A stretch of 64,000 nucleotides of DNA from Phenylobacterium deserti (GCA_943332615.1 CALQQB010000001.1:1-64000); one strand, 5' to 3'; positions 48,417 to 58,934 are shown, counted from the first letter of the stretch. Notes: a model not told the origin generated them from the letters alone. A program made the numbers and translations.

Positions 48417-49904
48417 ATGAAACGAATCCTGCCGTTCCTGGCCGCCCTCGCGATCGCCGCGCCCGCATCGACGGCTTGGGGCGCCGCACCCGACCTGGCG
48501 AAGATGAGCCCGTCGGACCTCGCCGCCTTCATGCTGCCCTTCCCCAAGGGCGGCGAGTTGCACAATCACCTGGGCGGCAGCACCCCGGCCGAAGACCTGC
48601 TGGCCTGGGCTGTCGAGGACGGCCTGTGCGTCGATACCGCGGAGCTGGCGTTCCGGGCGTCCTGCGCCAGCGATGGCGTGAAGCCCGCCGCCGCCTACGC
48701 CGCCGATGAGGCCCTGCGCTCGGCGCTGATCGACAGCCTGACAGTGCGCCATCCCGGCTTTCGCGACCGCTCCGGCCACGACCAGTTCTTCACCTCCTTC
48801 GCGCGCCGGCGGATGCTGCCGAAGCGCGACGGCGACGCGCTGGCCGAGGTGCTGGACGGGCTCGCGCGGCAGAACACCTTCTACGCCGAACTAATGGTCA
48901 CACCGCAGATCGTCGCGTCGCGGGGCCTGGGCGCGCAGGTGGGCTGGAAAGGCGATCCGGCGGCGACGCGCGCGGCGCTTTCGGAGGCCGGCCTTGAGAA
49001 GCTGGTCCCCGCCATCGTCTCCGATACCGATGCGTTCGAGCGGCGCGCCCGGGAGGTGATGGCCTGCGGCAACCTCCAGGCGCATCCCGGCTGCCAGGTC
49101 ACTGTCCGCTACCTCTTCCAGGCCATCCGCCAGGGTCCGCCCGAACAGACCATGGCCCAGCTGCAACTGGGCGTGGCCACTGTCGCCGCCGACAAGCGCT
49201 GGGTCGGCCTGCAACTGGTCGCGCCCGAGGACAGTGCCGACGCGGTCAAATACTACGACGTCCACATGCGCATCGTGGCCGAGCTCACCGACAAGGGCGC
49301 CAAGGTCCCTGTCGCCCTGCACGCGGGTGAGCTGACCGCCAAGCTGGTTCCGACGCGCGAACTCAGCCACCACGTCGCCGACGCCGTCCGCATCGCCGGG
49401 GCGCGCCGCATCGGCCACGGCACGGACCTGCCGCAGGAAGCCGACGCCGACGCGCTGGCCGCCGAGATGGCCGCCAAGGGCGTGCTGGTGGAGGTCAACA
49501 TCCTATCCAACGCCGCGATCCTGGAGGTGAAGCCGGAGGACCATCCCTACGCCTGGCTGCGCAAGAAGGGTGTACCCGCCAGCCTCTCCACCGACGACGC
49601 CGGGATCACCCGCACCGAGCTTTCCCACGACTACGCCGCCGCCGTCCGCAACGGCGCCACCTACGACGACCTGAAGACCGCGGCGCGCAACGGCATCGCG
49701 TTCAGCTTCCTGACCGGGGAGGGCCTGTGGCTGGATCCGAACGTCTATCGCAAACCCGCCGCGGCCTGCGCCGGCCAGATCGGCGCGGAGACGCCCAAAG
49801 GTTCCTGCGCCGACCTCGTCGCCAGGAGCGACAAGGCGCGTGAGCAATGGCGGCACGAGCGGCTGCTGAAAGCGTTTGAGGCTCAGGCCTCGAAGGCCAT
49901 GTAG
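48417..49904 (+). CDS. secreted/periplasmic adenosine deaminase-like protein
   Basis: Signal peptide; PFPKGGELHNHLGGS, VALHAGELT, RIGHGTDL, SLSTDDAGITRTEL. Confidence 0.9.
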   Translation: MKRILPFLAALAIAAPASTAWGAAPDLAKMSPSDLAAFMLPFPKGGELHNHLGGSTPAEDLLAWAVEDGLCVDTAELAFRASCASDGVKPAAAYAADEALRSALIDSLTVRHPGFRDRSGHDQFFTSFARRRMLPKRDGDALAEVLDGLARQNTFYAELMVTPQIVASRGLGAQVGWKGDPAATRAALSEAGLEKLVPAIVSDTDAFERRAREVMACGNLQAHPGCQVTVRYLFQAIRQGPPEQTMAQLQLGVATVAADKRWVGLQLVAPEDSADAVKYYDVHMRIVAELTDKGAKVPVALHAGELTAKLVPTRELSHHVADAVRIAGARRIGHGTDLPQEADADALAAEMAAKGVLVEVNILSNAAILEVKPEDHPYAWLRKKGVPASLSTDDAGITRTELSHDYAAAVRNGATYDDLKTAARNGIAFSFLTGEGLWLDPNVYRKPAAACAGQIGAETPKGSCADLVARSDKAREQWRHERLLKAFEAQASKAM

Positions 49905-51210
49905 ACGAAGCGCGCCACGAACAGCGCCGCGAGCGCGAACAGCAGCCAGTCCGTCCGCGTCACCCGCCGCGCCGCGATCTTCAGCACCGCGAACGCGATC
50001 ACGCCGAAGGCCAGGCCGTTGGCGATCGAGAAGGTCAGCGGGATGGTGATCAGGGTCAGGAAGGCCGGGATCGCCACCACCGGGTCGTCCCAGTCGATCT
50101 CCGCCAGCGGCGCCATCATCATCGCGCCGACCAGGATCAGCGCCGGCGCCGTGGCCGCCGCCGGGATCACCTGGGCCCAGGGCGCCACGAACAGGGTGGC
50201 CAGGAACAGCAGGCCCACCACCACCGCCGTCAGCCCGGTGCGCCCACCCGCCGCCACGCCGGACGCGCTCTCGATGTAGCTGACCACCGTCGAGGTGCCC
50301 GCCAGCGACCCCACCACCGTGGCCGTGGCGTCGGCGAACAGGATGCGGTTCAGCCGGGGGATCGTCCCGTCCGGCTGCACCAGCCCGGCCTTCTTCGACA
50401 CCGCCACCAGGGTGCCGACGTTGTCGAACAGATCCACGAACAGGAAGACGAACAGGATCTCCAGCAGCGCCAGGCCGAAGCCTTTGCCGCCGATCCCGAG
50501 CGCCGCGGGGATGTCCAGCTTCAGCGCCGTCCCGGTCATTTCCGCCAGGCTGTAGGCGGCGGGTTTCCATTCGGCCAAGCCCAGCACCCAGCCCAGCACC
50601 GCGGTCGCGACGATCCCCACCAGGATCGCACCGCGCACCTTCAGCACGGTCAGCACCGCCAGGATCGCCAGCCCCAGCAGCGCCAGTTGCGTGGCCGGCG
50701 CATGGATGTCGCCCAGGCCCACGGTGGTCGCCGGATTGCTCACCACCAGGCCGGCGTTCTTCAGCCCGATGAAGGCGATGAACAGCCCGATCCCCGCCGC
50801 GATCGCCGAGAACAGCGCCCGCGGGATCGCCGCCACAATCAGCTGCCGCACGCCGGCCACCGTCAGCACAATGAACAGCACGCCCGATATGAAGACCAGC
50901 CCCAGCGCCGTCTGCCATGGGACCTGCATCGCGCCGACCACCGTGAAGGCGAAGTAGGCGTTCAGACCCATGCCAGGGGCCAGCGCGATCGGGTAGTTGG
51001 CCAGGAATCCCATCAGCAGGCACCCGACCCCGGCCGCCAGGCAGGTCGCCGCCGCCACGCCCGCCAGCGGCATCCCGGTCGTCGAGAGGATCGCCGGATT
51101 GACCAGCACGATGTAGGCCATGGTCAGGAAGGTGGTGAACCCGGCCAGCACCTCGGTGGGCGCCGACGTGCCGCGTTCGCCCAGCTTGAAGGTGCGATCC
51201 AGGAAGCTCA
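49883..51210 (-). CDS. NCS2-family (AzgA/GhxP-like) purine permease
   Basis: GTG start VSFLDRTFKLGERGTSAPTEVLAGFTTFLTMAYIVLVNPAIL; FVDLFDNVGTLVAVSKKAGL. Confidence 0.93.
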
Positions 51211-52236
51211 CTTCGCGGTCGCCTGCGGGAGGGTCGTCGCGTACTTGCCCCAGCCGGCCACCAGCGCCTTCACCACCGGCGCGCCCACCAGATAGGCGGC
51301 CTCGAACGCCGCGGCCGCCCCGCCCTCGGTGAACTCCACCACCTGGCTCTCCCCGTCGCCTTCGCGGGTGTAGTTGCTGCCGGTCCGCAGCACGAGCACG
51401 CGGCGGATGTCGATTTTTCCGGCCCGCCCGTACAGCGCCAGCACGTCCATGATCCCCTGGTCCTCGCACTCGCTCATGGCGAAGACGCCCTGGCCGTCGG
51501 TCCAGATCTTCACCCAGTCCCGCGCCCACTGGGTCCGGAGGTCGCCGTGCCAGAACCGGGTCGTGCCCAGGTCGTCGCCGATGAACACGTGCGGCGGCTT
51601 CTGCGCCGCCGGCTCGCTTTTGAAGCGGGCGCGGGTAGCGGCCAGGTGGGCGTTATCGGCCAGGGGGATGTCTTTGGTCAGCTGGTAGGCCCACTGGGTC
51701 AGGCCCGGGTCCAGTTTCCACACCATGTCGCTGGATCCCGGCGAGGCGCCCTTGATGCCCGGTTTCGGCGTTCCCAGGGCATAGAGCCCCCAGGGCCAGT
51801 CCTTGGGGATTTCACGATCGTCGAGTTCGAACAGCGGATCGGCATCGACCACGTAGTTCGCCCAGGCCGCGCTGCCGATCGAGCCGCTGCGCGGGTCGAC
51901 CCCGGCAATGCCGGCCACCACCCAGTAGGCGTGGCTGAGGTCCAGGTCCGGGTTCAGCAGCAGGGCCGTGACGCTTTCGCGCGGCCGCGCCCGCATCCCG
52001 GTCACCACCCCCAGCACCCCGTCATCGGAATATAGCACGCGGCCCTCGATGCCGGGGACCTTGAGCGGATGCTTCAGCGGATAGCGCTCGGCCCAGGCCT
52101 GGAACTCGCCGCTCTTCTTGGCCGACGAAGCGCCGCTCTCGAAGGTGGTCAGAACCACCACCTTGATCACCATGGGCTTGGCCAACGCCAGACCCGGCAG
52201 CAGCAGCGCGGCGATCAGCGCGATCAAGCGAAGCAT
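51208..52236 (-). CDS. purine nucleoside permease (NUP family)
   Basis: Signal peptide; YWVVAGIAGVDPRSGSIGSAAWANYVVDADPLFELD; GTGA coupling to the NCS2 gene. Confidence 0.88.
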   Translation of the reverse strand: MLRLIALIAALLLPGLALAKPMVIKVVVLTTFESGASSAKKSGEFQAWAERYPLKHPLKVPGIEGRVLYSDDGVLGVVTGMRARPRESVTALLLNPDLDLSHAYWVVAGIAGVDPRSGSIGSAAWANYVVDADPLFELDDREIPKDWPWGLYALGTPKPGIKGASPGSSDMVWKLDPGLTQWAYQLTKDIPLADNAHLAATRARFKSEPAAQKPPHVFIGDDLGTTRFWHGDLRTQWARDWVKIWTDGQGVFAMSECEDQGIMDVLALYGRAGKIDIRRVLVLRTGSNYTREGDGESQVVEFTEGGAAAAFEAAYLVGAPVVKALVAGWGKYATTLPQATAK

Positions 52237-52297
52237 GGATGAGGACCCCCCGGATGAACCGCCATAGTCGGCAGGCTCGGGGCCGCCCCGCAAGCCC

Positions 52298-53605
52298 TCA
52301 GGCGCCGCGCCGCGTATGGGCCAGCCGGCCTGCCAGATAAGTGCGCTCCACCACCCGCTCGTCGGCGAGGACCGACAGCATGAACAGGGTCTCGGCCAGG
52401 GTCTTCGCCTGCGCCGTGCGCCGCGCCAGCAGCGGCGTCGCCGCCAGGTCCAGCACCACGAAGTCGGCTTCCTTGCCGGGCAGGAGGTTGCCGACCTTGT
52501 CGTCGATGTGCAGCGCCTTGGCGCCCGCCAGAGTGGCCAGGTAGAAGGCGTGCAGCGGGTCCAGGTTGTCGCCCTGCAGTTGGCCCACCTTGTACGCCTC
52601 GCCCATCATCGCGATCGGCGAGAAGCTGCCGCCCCCGCCCACGTCCGAGCCCAGGGCTGTGTTCACCCCGCATCCGCAGGCGCGCTTCAGCGGGAACAGG
52701 CCGCTGCCGAGCAGCAGGTTCGACGACGGGCAGAACGCCACTGAGGCTCCCGCCGCCGCGAGCCGTTCGAACGTGTCTTCGCTGGCGTGGACGCAGTGGG
52801 CGAACACCGAGCGCGGGCCCAGCAAGCCGAAGCGGTCGTAGACGTCCAGGTAATCTCGCGCCGCCGGGAACAGCCGCGCCACTTCTGCGATCTCGTCGCG
52901 GTTCTCCGACATGTGGGTGTGGACCAGCACGTCCGGGTGCGCGGCCGCCACCTCGCCGGCCATGGCCAGCTGGGCGTCGGTTGAGGTCACCGCGAACCGC
53001 GGCGTGACCGCATAGCCCAGCCGCCCGCGCCCGCGCCAGGCCCGGATCAGCGCCTCGGTGTCGGCGCGGCCGGTCTCCACCGTGTCCAGCAACCCCTCCG
53101 GCGCGCCCCGGTCCATCAGCACCTTGCCTGCCACCAGCCGCATGTCCCGCCCCAGCGCCGCCTCGAACAGCGCGTCGACCGAGCCCTTATGGACCGTGCA
53201 GAAGACCAGGGCGCTGGTCGTCCCGTTGGCCAGCAGCTGGTCGAGGAAGACCGCCGCTACCGCGTCCGCATGCGCCCGGTCGGCGAAGGCCAGTTCGGCC
53301 GGGAAGGTGTGGGTGTGCAGCCAGTCCAGCAGCTGCGTCCCCCACGCTGCCATCACGTCCACCTGCGGATAGTGGACGTGGGCGTCGATGAAGCCCGGCG
53401 TGACCAGACGGCCCGGCATATGCTCGATCGGCGTCCCCTCGGGCAGGCCGGGCGCCAGGTCGGCGTAGGCGCCGAACGCCGCTACGTGACCGCCCTCCAC
53501 GACCAGCAGGCCGTCAGGGTGATAGACCACCGCCTCGCCCGCCGACGCGCTCGCCGGGTCCGCCAGTGCATGCGCCAGCGCGGATCTGTAGGCCTGCCGG
53601 CTCAT
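52298..53605 (-). CDS. guaD: guanine deaminase
   Basis: TPGFIDAHVHYPQVDVMAAWGTQLLDWLHTHTFPAE, VHTHMSENRDEI, FCPSSNLLLGSGLF, LGSDVGGG. Confidence 0.95.
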   Translation of the reverse strand: MSRQAYRSALAHALADPASASAGEAVVYHPDGLLVVEGGHVAAFGAYADLAPGLPEGTPIEHMPGRLVTPGFIDAHVHYPQVDVMAAWGTQLLDWLHTHTFPAELAFADRAHADAVAAVFLDQLLANGTTSALVFCTVHKGSVDALFEAALGRDMRLVAGKVLMDRGAPEGLLDTVETGRADTEALIRAWRGRGRLGYAVTPRFAVTSTDAQLAMAGEVAAAHPDVLVHTHMSENRDEIAEVARLFPAARDYLDVYDRFGLLGPRSVFAHCVHASEDTFERLAAAGASVAFCPSSNLLLGSGLFPLKRACGCGVNTALGSDVGGGGSFSPIAMMGEAYKVGQLQGDNLDPLHAFYLATLAGAKALHIDDKVGNLLPGKEADFVVLDLAATPLLARRTAQAKTLAETLFMLSVLADERVVERTYLAGRLAHTRRGA

Positions 53606-54102
53606 CCGCTGACGCTGATCCAGTCGGCCTCGGCCAGCACGATCTCGTGCAGGTTCTCGCCCGTCGCCCCGTCGCGATCAATGACCACGAAGTCGCTCTC
53701 GGCCTCCAGGGCCAGCAGGAAATGGTGCCACGTTCCCTTGGCGTAATTCACGCCCTGCAAAGCCTCGGCCCGGAACACCCGCACCTTCGCCGCATCGAAC
53801 GCGCCCGCCGGCGCGACCGCCACAAGATAGGGCCGCCCCTGCATCGGCACGAACGCCTGGCTCCCCAGCGGATGGCGCTCGAAGATCTTCAGCACCAGGG
53901 GGTCCAGCGGCTTCGACCGGAAGATGCTGACGATCGTGTGCCCGCCCTCGTCCCGGGTATCGATCCCCGCCAGGTCGTTGAACCGGGTGGTCCAGCCGTA
54001 GTTGATCGGCAGAACCTCGGCGGCGCCTGCGACTTCGATGACGTCGCCAAAAGGGGCGAACGCATCGGCGGTCAGGGGTTCCGGGGTGAGGCTACGCATC
54101 AC
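53602..54102 (-). CDS. allA: ureidoglycolate lyase
   Basis: LTADAFAPFGDVIEV, RSKPLDPLVLKIFERHPLGSQAFVPMQGRPYLVAVAPAG, AKGTWHHFLLAL. Confidence 0.95.
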   Translation of the reverse strand: MMRSLTPEPLTADAFAPFGDVIEVAGAAEVLPINYGWTTRFNDLAGIDTRDEGGHTIVSIFRSKPLDPLVLKIFERHPLGSQAFVPMQGRPYLVAVAPAGAFDAAKVRVFRAEALQGVNYAKGTWHHFLLALEAESDFVVIDRDGATGENLHEIVLAEADWISVSG

Positions 54103-54107
54103 AAAAT

Positions 54108-54235
54108 CCGCTCATCCCAGCGAATGTCGGGACCCAGATCGAACGTCGCCTATGGTGGATTGGAGGCGCGCCGAGTTGATCGAGCCCACATCGATGCTTT
54201 GCCATCTGGGTCCCGGCATTCGCCGGGATGAGCGG
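54108..54235. repeat. intergenic inverted repeat (32-nt arms), REP-like
   Basis: Left arm 54108-54139 CCGCTCATCCCAGCGAATGTCGGGACCCAGAT; right arm 54204-54235 is its reverse complement with 2 mismatches. Confidence 0.9.
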
Positions 54236-54249
54236 ACCAAAAGGAAACA

Positions 54250-55434
54250 TCAATCCGCCTTCGCTCCCGCCTTGATCCAGGCCCCCAGGCTCGCCCGCTC
54301 CGCCTGGGTCATCCCGGTCTCGTTGCCCTGCGGCATCGACGTCGTCGCCACCGCCCGCGTGTAGATCTTCTCGGCATGCTTGCGCAGGCCCTCAGGCGTG
54401 TCGAACATCGTCCCCGCCGGCGCCATGGGGACGCCTTTGTGCGTCGGGTTCGCCGAGTGGCACGTGATGCAGTGCTGATCGACGATGGCGCGCACGGCCG
54501 CATAGGTCGGGACCAGGTCGGTGGTCGGCGGCTTCGGCCGCGCCGCCTCGTTGGCCAGCGCCACCAGCACAAATACCAGCGCGCCGAACGCCAGCACCTG
54601 CGGCTGGGTTTTGCCCTGGTTCTTCAGGTTGAAGAAATGCCGGATCGTGACGCCCGCCACGCCCAGCCCCGCCAGCCACAGCCAGTTCAGCGGCGCGGCG
54701 AAGATCATCGGATAGTGGTTGCTGATCATGATCAGCAGCACCGGCAAGGTCATGTAGTTGTTGTGGACGCTGCGCTGCTTGGCCTGCTTGCCCAGCGACG
54801 GGTCCGGCGCCTGCCCGGCCAGCACCTGAGCCACCACCTTGCGCTGGTTCGGGATGATGATCAGGAGGACGTTGGCAACCATCACCGTGCCGATGATCGC
54901 GCCCACGTGCATGAAGGCGCCGAGGTCGGAGAAGACCCGCGTGAGGCCCCAGCCGGCCGCCGTCAGGGCCACGAACCAGGCCGCGCCGAACGCCCGCAGG
55001 TTCTGCCCGATCGGCGAACGGCAAAGGCCGTCGTAGGCGATCCAGCCCGCAGCCAAGGACCCCAGCCCGATCCCGATCGCCTGCCAGGGCGCCAGATCCA
55101 GCTTGGCCTTGTCCACCAGGTTGAGATCAGCGCCGAGGTAGAAGATCAGCGCCAGCAGCAGGAAGCCGGAGATCCAGGTGGTGTAGGCCTCCCATTTGAA
55201 CCAGTGCAGCGTCTCTGGCATCTCGGACGGCGCGACCATGAACTTGATCTGCCGATAGAAGCCGCCGGAGTGGACGCTCCACAGCTCGCCGGCCACGCCG
55301 TCGCGCCGCTCCGCGCCGGGTTTCAGATGGCTGTCCAGCCACATGAAATAGAACGACGACCCGATCCAGGCGATGCCGGCCACCAGGTGCAGCCAGCGGA
55401 GCGCCAGGTTCGCCCAGGCCTCGAGTGCGGCCAT
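54250..55434 (-). CDS. puuD: urate hydroxylase PuuD (membrane protein with C-terminal cytochrome c)
   Basis: NLALRWLHLVAGIAWIGSSFYFMWLDSHL; C-terminal heme site CITCH. Confidence 0.95.
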   Translation of the reverse strand: MAALEAWANLALRWLHLVAGIAWIGSSFYFMWLDSHLKPGAERRDGVAGELWSVHSGGFYRQIKFMVAPSEMPETLHWFKWEAYTTWISGFLLLALIFYLGADLNLVDKAKLDLAPWQAIGIGLGSLAAGWIAYDGLCRSPIGQNLRAFGAAWFVALTAAGWGLTRVFSDLGAFMHVGAIIGTVMVANVLLIIIPNQRKVVAQVLAGQAPDPSLGKQAKQRSVHNNYMTLPVLLIMISNHYPMIFAAPLNWLWLAGLGVAGVTIRHFFNLKNQGKTQPQVLAFGALVFVLVALANEAARPKPPTTDLVPTYAAVRAIVDQHCITCHSANPTHKGVPMAPAGTMFDTPEGLRKHAEKIYTRAVATTSMPQGNETGMTQAERASLGAWIKAGAKAD

Positions 55435-56399
55435 CAGGCGCCCGTCTCTGGCAAGACAACCTCTTCGGTCAGCTTCAACAACTGCGCCGCCAGCGCCACG
55501 GCTATCACCGCCGGCTCCTTGCCCTTCAGCTCGGCGATGCCGATCGGGCAGGTGAGGCGGGCGAGGTCGTCGTCGCCCAGGCCGTCGTCGCGCAGCCGCT
55601 TGTCGAACCGGGCCCGTTTAGTGCGCGACCCGATCAGGCCGACATAGGCGAGCTCGGGGCGGGCCAGCGCCGCCCGCGTCAGCCGGTAGTCCAGATCGTG
55701 GCTATGGGTGAAGATCGCGATCAGGCTCTCGGCTGGAGCAGCCTCGACCGCTTCCTGCAGCTCGTCTTCCGAGAGGATGGTCGCCTGCGTGCCCCCGGCT
55801 TCCGGACGCAGGTCGTCACGGCTGGCCAGCCAGTCCAGGTGGAAGGGCAGGGGGGCGAAGGCGCGGGCAACGGCCTGGCCCACGTGGCCGGCGCCGAAGA
55901 TCACCAGGCGTGGCAGGGCGGGGCGGATGGTTTCGGACAAGCAGCGGACCTCCGCGATCAGCGTGCGGGGGCCATCCGAGCCATGCGGCCCCGGCCCGCC
56001 GAGCGACCGACGCATGCGGCCTGCTTTGAACTTCGCGGTCAAGGTGAAGGGTGTGCGTGCGGCTGCCGCCGGCTCCAGCCAGCCCAGGCTTTCGGCATCC
56101 ACGCGCTCGACCAGCAGCCGCACATGCCCGCCGCAGCACTGGCCCAGCAGCGGGCCCAGCGGATAGTCCTGCAGCGCGTGCCGCCGGCCGTCCTGCGCCA
56201 GCAGCTTCCGCGCCTGCTCCAACCCCTGCCGCTCCAGCGACCCGCCGCCGATCGTGCCGGTGAACCGCTCCGGCCACACCAGCATCCGCGCGCCCAGTTC
56301 GCGTGGGGTAGAGCCCTGGGCGCCGACCACGGAGACCATGGCGAGCTGCTGACCCTGGCGCACGGATCTAAGCGCCTCGTTGATCCAGGCGCAGGTCAT
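55434..56399 (-). CDS. xdhC: xanthine dehydrogenase accessory protein XdhC
   Basis: VSVVGAQGSTPRELGARMLVW, GTIGGGSLE, IFGAGHVGQAVARAF, YVGLIGSRTKRARF. Confidence 0.95.
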   Translation of the reverse strand: MTCAWINEALRSVRQGQQLAMVSVVGAQGSTPRELGARMLVWPERFTGTIGGGSLERQGLEQARKLLAQDGRRHALQDYPLGPLLGQCCGGHVRLLVERVDAESLGWLEPAAAARTPFTLTAKFKAGRMRRSLGGPGPHGSDGPRTLIAEVRCLSETIRPALPRLVIFGAGHVGQAVARAFAPLPFHLDWLASRDDLRPEAGGTQATILSEDELQEAVEAAPAESLIAIFTHSHDLDYRLTRAALARPELAYVGLIGSRTKRARFDKRLRDDGLGDDDLARLTCPIGIAELKGKEPAVIAVALAAQLLKLTEEVVLPETGA

Positions 56400-56400
56400 C

Positions 56401-56606
56401 TCCCCTCCCCGCGTGAGCGCAGCGAACGGAGAGGGAGGGGGTAGGGGGTGGGCCGGCTGGGCGACTCCGGATGCCGACCCGAGGGCCCGCCGCCGGCTCC
56501 ACCGCCCGAGGGCCCTCGGGCTGCCATCCGGTGCGCCGGGCTCGCACGCGCCGACCCACCCCTTACCCCTCCCTCTCGTCGCGCCTTCGGCGCTCGGGGG
56601 AAGGGA
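56401..56606. repeat. ~205-bp nested palindromic intergenic element
   Basis: Outer arms GAGAGGGAGGGGGTAGGGGGTGGGCCGG (from 56429) versus CCGACCCACCCCTTACCCCTCCCTCTC (56551 on); inner arms CCGGATGCCGACCCGAGGGCCC versus GGGCCCTCGGGCTGCCATCCGG. Confidence 0.88.
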
Positions 56607-56618
56607 TGTGCGAAACGC

Positions 56619-58934
56619 CTACCCACCTGCCCGCCTCCGCAGATCGTTTACCGCCGCCAGCACCCGCTCCGGCGTCGCGGGCGCGTCCAGGTTCGGCATC
56701 ACCCGATGTCCGCCGACGCTCGCCACCGCATCGGTCAGCGCCGAAAATACCGAGATCGCCAGCATCAGCGGCGGCTCGCCCACGGCCTTGGAGCGGTGGA
56801 CCGTGTCCTCGCGGTTCTCGCCCGGCGCCCAGATGGCCATATTGAATATCTCCGGCCGGTCGCCCGCCGTCGGGATCTTGTAGGTCGAGGGCGCGTGCGT
56901 GGTCAGTCGGCCCTTGGCGTCGAACACCAGTTCCTCGGTGGTCAGCCAGCCCATCCCCTGGATGAACCCGCCCTCGATCTGGCCCAGGTCGATGGCCGGG
57001 TTCAGCGAGCGGCCGACGTCGTGGAGGATGTCCACGCGCACCACCTTGTTCTCCCCGGTCAGGGTGTCGACGGCCACCTCCGAACAGGCTGCCCCATAGG
57101 CGAAGTAATAGAACGGCCGGCCGGTGTGGGTGGCGCGGTCGTAGTGGATGTCCGGGGTCTTGTAGAAGCCCGCCGCCGACAGCGAGACGCGCGCCAGATA
57201 GGCCTCGTTGACGAAAGCCTTGAACGTCATCGTCCGCTCGCCGACCTGCACGCCCCCGGCGGTGAATTCCGGCGCGACACCAAACGCCGCCAGCGCATAG
57301 GCCGCCAGCCGATCCTTAATCTCATTGCAGGCGTTGAGCGCCGCCATGCCATTCAGGTCGCTGCCGGAGGAGGCCGCGGTGGCTGAGGTGTTGGGGACCT
57401 TGTCCGTCCGGGTCGAGGTGATCTTCACGCTGGCGAGCGGGACCTGGAAGGCGTCGGCGACCACCTGGGCCACCTTGATGTTCAGCCCCTGGCCCATCTC
57501 GGTCCCGCCGTGGTTCAGGCTGATCGAACCGTCGGTGTAGACGTGCACCAGGGCGCCGGCCTGGTTCAGGTGGGTGGTGGTGAAGGAGATGCCGAACTTC
57601 ACCGGCGTCAGCGCGATGCCGCGCTTCAGGTGCTCGTGCGCGGCGTTCCAGCGGGTGATGGCGGCCCGGCGGGCGCGGTAGCCGGAACTCGCCGCCAATT
57701 CCTCCATGATCTCGCGGGCGACGCTGTCGGTGACCGTCTGGCCGTAGGGCGTCAGGTCGCCGGACACGCCGTAGAGATTGGCCAGGCGCACATCCAGCGG
57801 GTCCTTGCCCAGCGACAGCGCCGCCGCGTCCAGCGCCCGCTCGATCACCATCATCCCCTGAGGCCCGCCGAAGCCGCGGAAGGCGGTGTTGGAAACCGTA
57901 TGGGTGCGCAGCCGGTGTGAAATGATCTCGGCGCTCTGCAATGCATAGGCGTTGTCGGCATGGAACATCGCCCGGTCGTTGATCGCGTGGCTGAGGTCCG
58001 CCGAATGGCCGCAGCGCGCGGCGAACTCGAAGGCGGCGCCGTGCAGGCGGCCCTCGGCGTCGAAGCCCAGTTCCCAGGCGATCTCGAAGTCGTGCCGCTT
58101 GCCGGTCAGGACCATGTCGTCGTCGCGGTCCAGGCGGATCTTGGCCGGCCGCCGCGTCTTCAGCGCCGCCAGCGCCGCCATGGCGGCCCACTGCACCGAT
58201 TGGGTTTCTTTGCCGCCGAAGCCCCCGCCCATCCGGCGCACCTCGACGGTGATCGCCGCGTCCATGCAGCCCAGCACGCGGGCGATCACATGCTGGGTCT
58301 CGGTGGGGTGCTGGGTGGAGGTCCAGACATGCAGGTCCGGGCCCTCGCCGGGGATCACCAGGGCGATCTGCCCCTCCAGGTAGAAGTGCTCCTGCCCGCC
58401 GACGCTTAGATGGCCGGAGACCCGGTGCGGCGCCGCGGCGATCGCGGCCGGCGCGTCGCCCAGGCGCATCTCCTGGGTGGCCTCGATCCGCGACCCCGCG
58501 GCCCGCGCAGCCTCGGTCGTCACCAGCGGCTCCAGGTCGGCGTACTCAACCACCGCCAAGGCGGCGGCCGCCCGCGCCTTTGGCAGGCTCTCGGCGGCCA
58601 CGCAGAACAGCGGCTGGCCCATGAACCGCACGAGGTCCTCAGAGAACAGCGGGTCGTCGCCGGCGAAGGGGCTGATGTCGTTCTTGGCCGGCACGTCGTC
58701 CGACGTCAGGACCAGCACCACGCCAGGCGCCTTGCGGACGGCCGATAGGTCCAGCCTCGTCACCCGCGCATGCGCCCGCGCCGCCTGTCCGACGTAGAGG
58801 TGGAGCAGGCCCGGCGGCTCCGGAATGTCGTCGATGTAGAGCGCCTCGCCGGACACATGGCGCGGCGCGCTGTCATGGCCGCTCGGCGCGCTCAACACGG
58901 GCAGGATGCGCGCCGCCGCGCCGGAGTCAGCCAT
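56619..58934 (-). CDS. xdhB: xanthine dehydrogenase molybdopterin-binding subunit
   Basis: Xanthine-oxidase large-subunit motifs (ARVTRLDLSAVRKAPGVVLVLTSDDVPAKND, RRMGGGFGGKETQ, NTAFRGFGGPQGM, LNHGGTEMGQGLN). Confidence 0.96.
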   Translation of the reverse strand: MADSGAAARILPVLSAPSGHDSAPRHVSGEALYIDDIPEPPGLLHLYVGQAARAHARVTRLDLSAVRKAPGVVLVLTSDDVPAKNDISPFAGDDPLFSEDLVRFMGQPLFCVAAESLPKARAAAALAVVEYADLEPLVTTEAARAAGSRIEATQEMRLGDAPAAIAAAPHRVSGHLSVGGQEHFYLEGQIALVIPGEGPDLHVWTSTQHPTETQHVIARVLGCMDAAITVEVRRMGGGFGGKETQSVQWAAMAALAALKTRRPAKIRLDRDDDMVLTGKRHDFEIAWELGFDAEGRLHGAAFEFAARCGHSADLSHAINDRAMFHADNAYALQSAEIISHRLRTHTVSNTAFRGFGGPQGMMVIERALDAAALSLGKDPLDVRLANLYGVSGDLTPYGQTVTDSVAREIMEELAASSGYRARRAAITRWNAAHEHLKRGIALTPVKFGISFTTTHLNQAGALVHVYTDGSISLNHGGTEMGQGLNIKVAQVVADAFQVPLASVKITSTRTDKVPNTSATAASSGSDLNGMAALNACNEIKDRLAAYALAAFGVAPEFTAGGVQVGERTMTFKAFVNEAYLARVSLSAAGFYKTPDIHYDRATHTGRPFYYFAYGAACSEVAVDTLTGENKVVRVDILHDVGRSLNPAIDLGQIEGGFIQGMGWLTTEELVFDAKGRLTTHAPSTYKIPTAGDRPEIFNMAIWAPGENREDTVHRSKAVGEPPLMLAISVFSALTDAVASVGGHRVMPNLDAPATPERVLAAVNDLRRRAGG

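Noticed and set aside
49503-51023. 506-aa minus-strand ORF
   Set aside because: Low-complexity Gly/Ala/Arg translation overlapping the adenosine deaminase and the NCS2 permease in another frame; not a protein-like composition.
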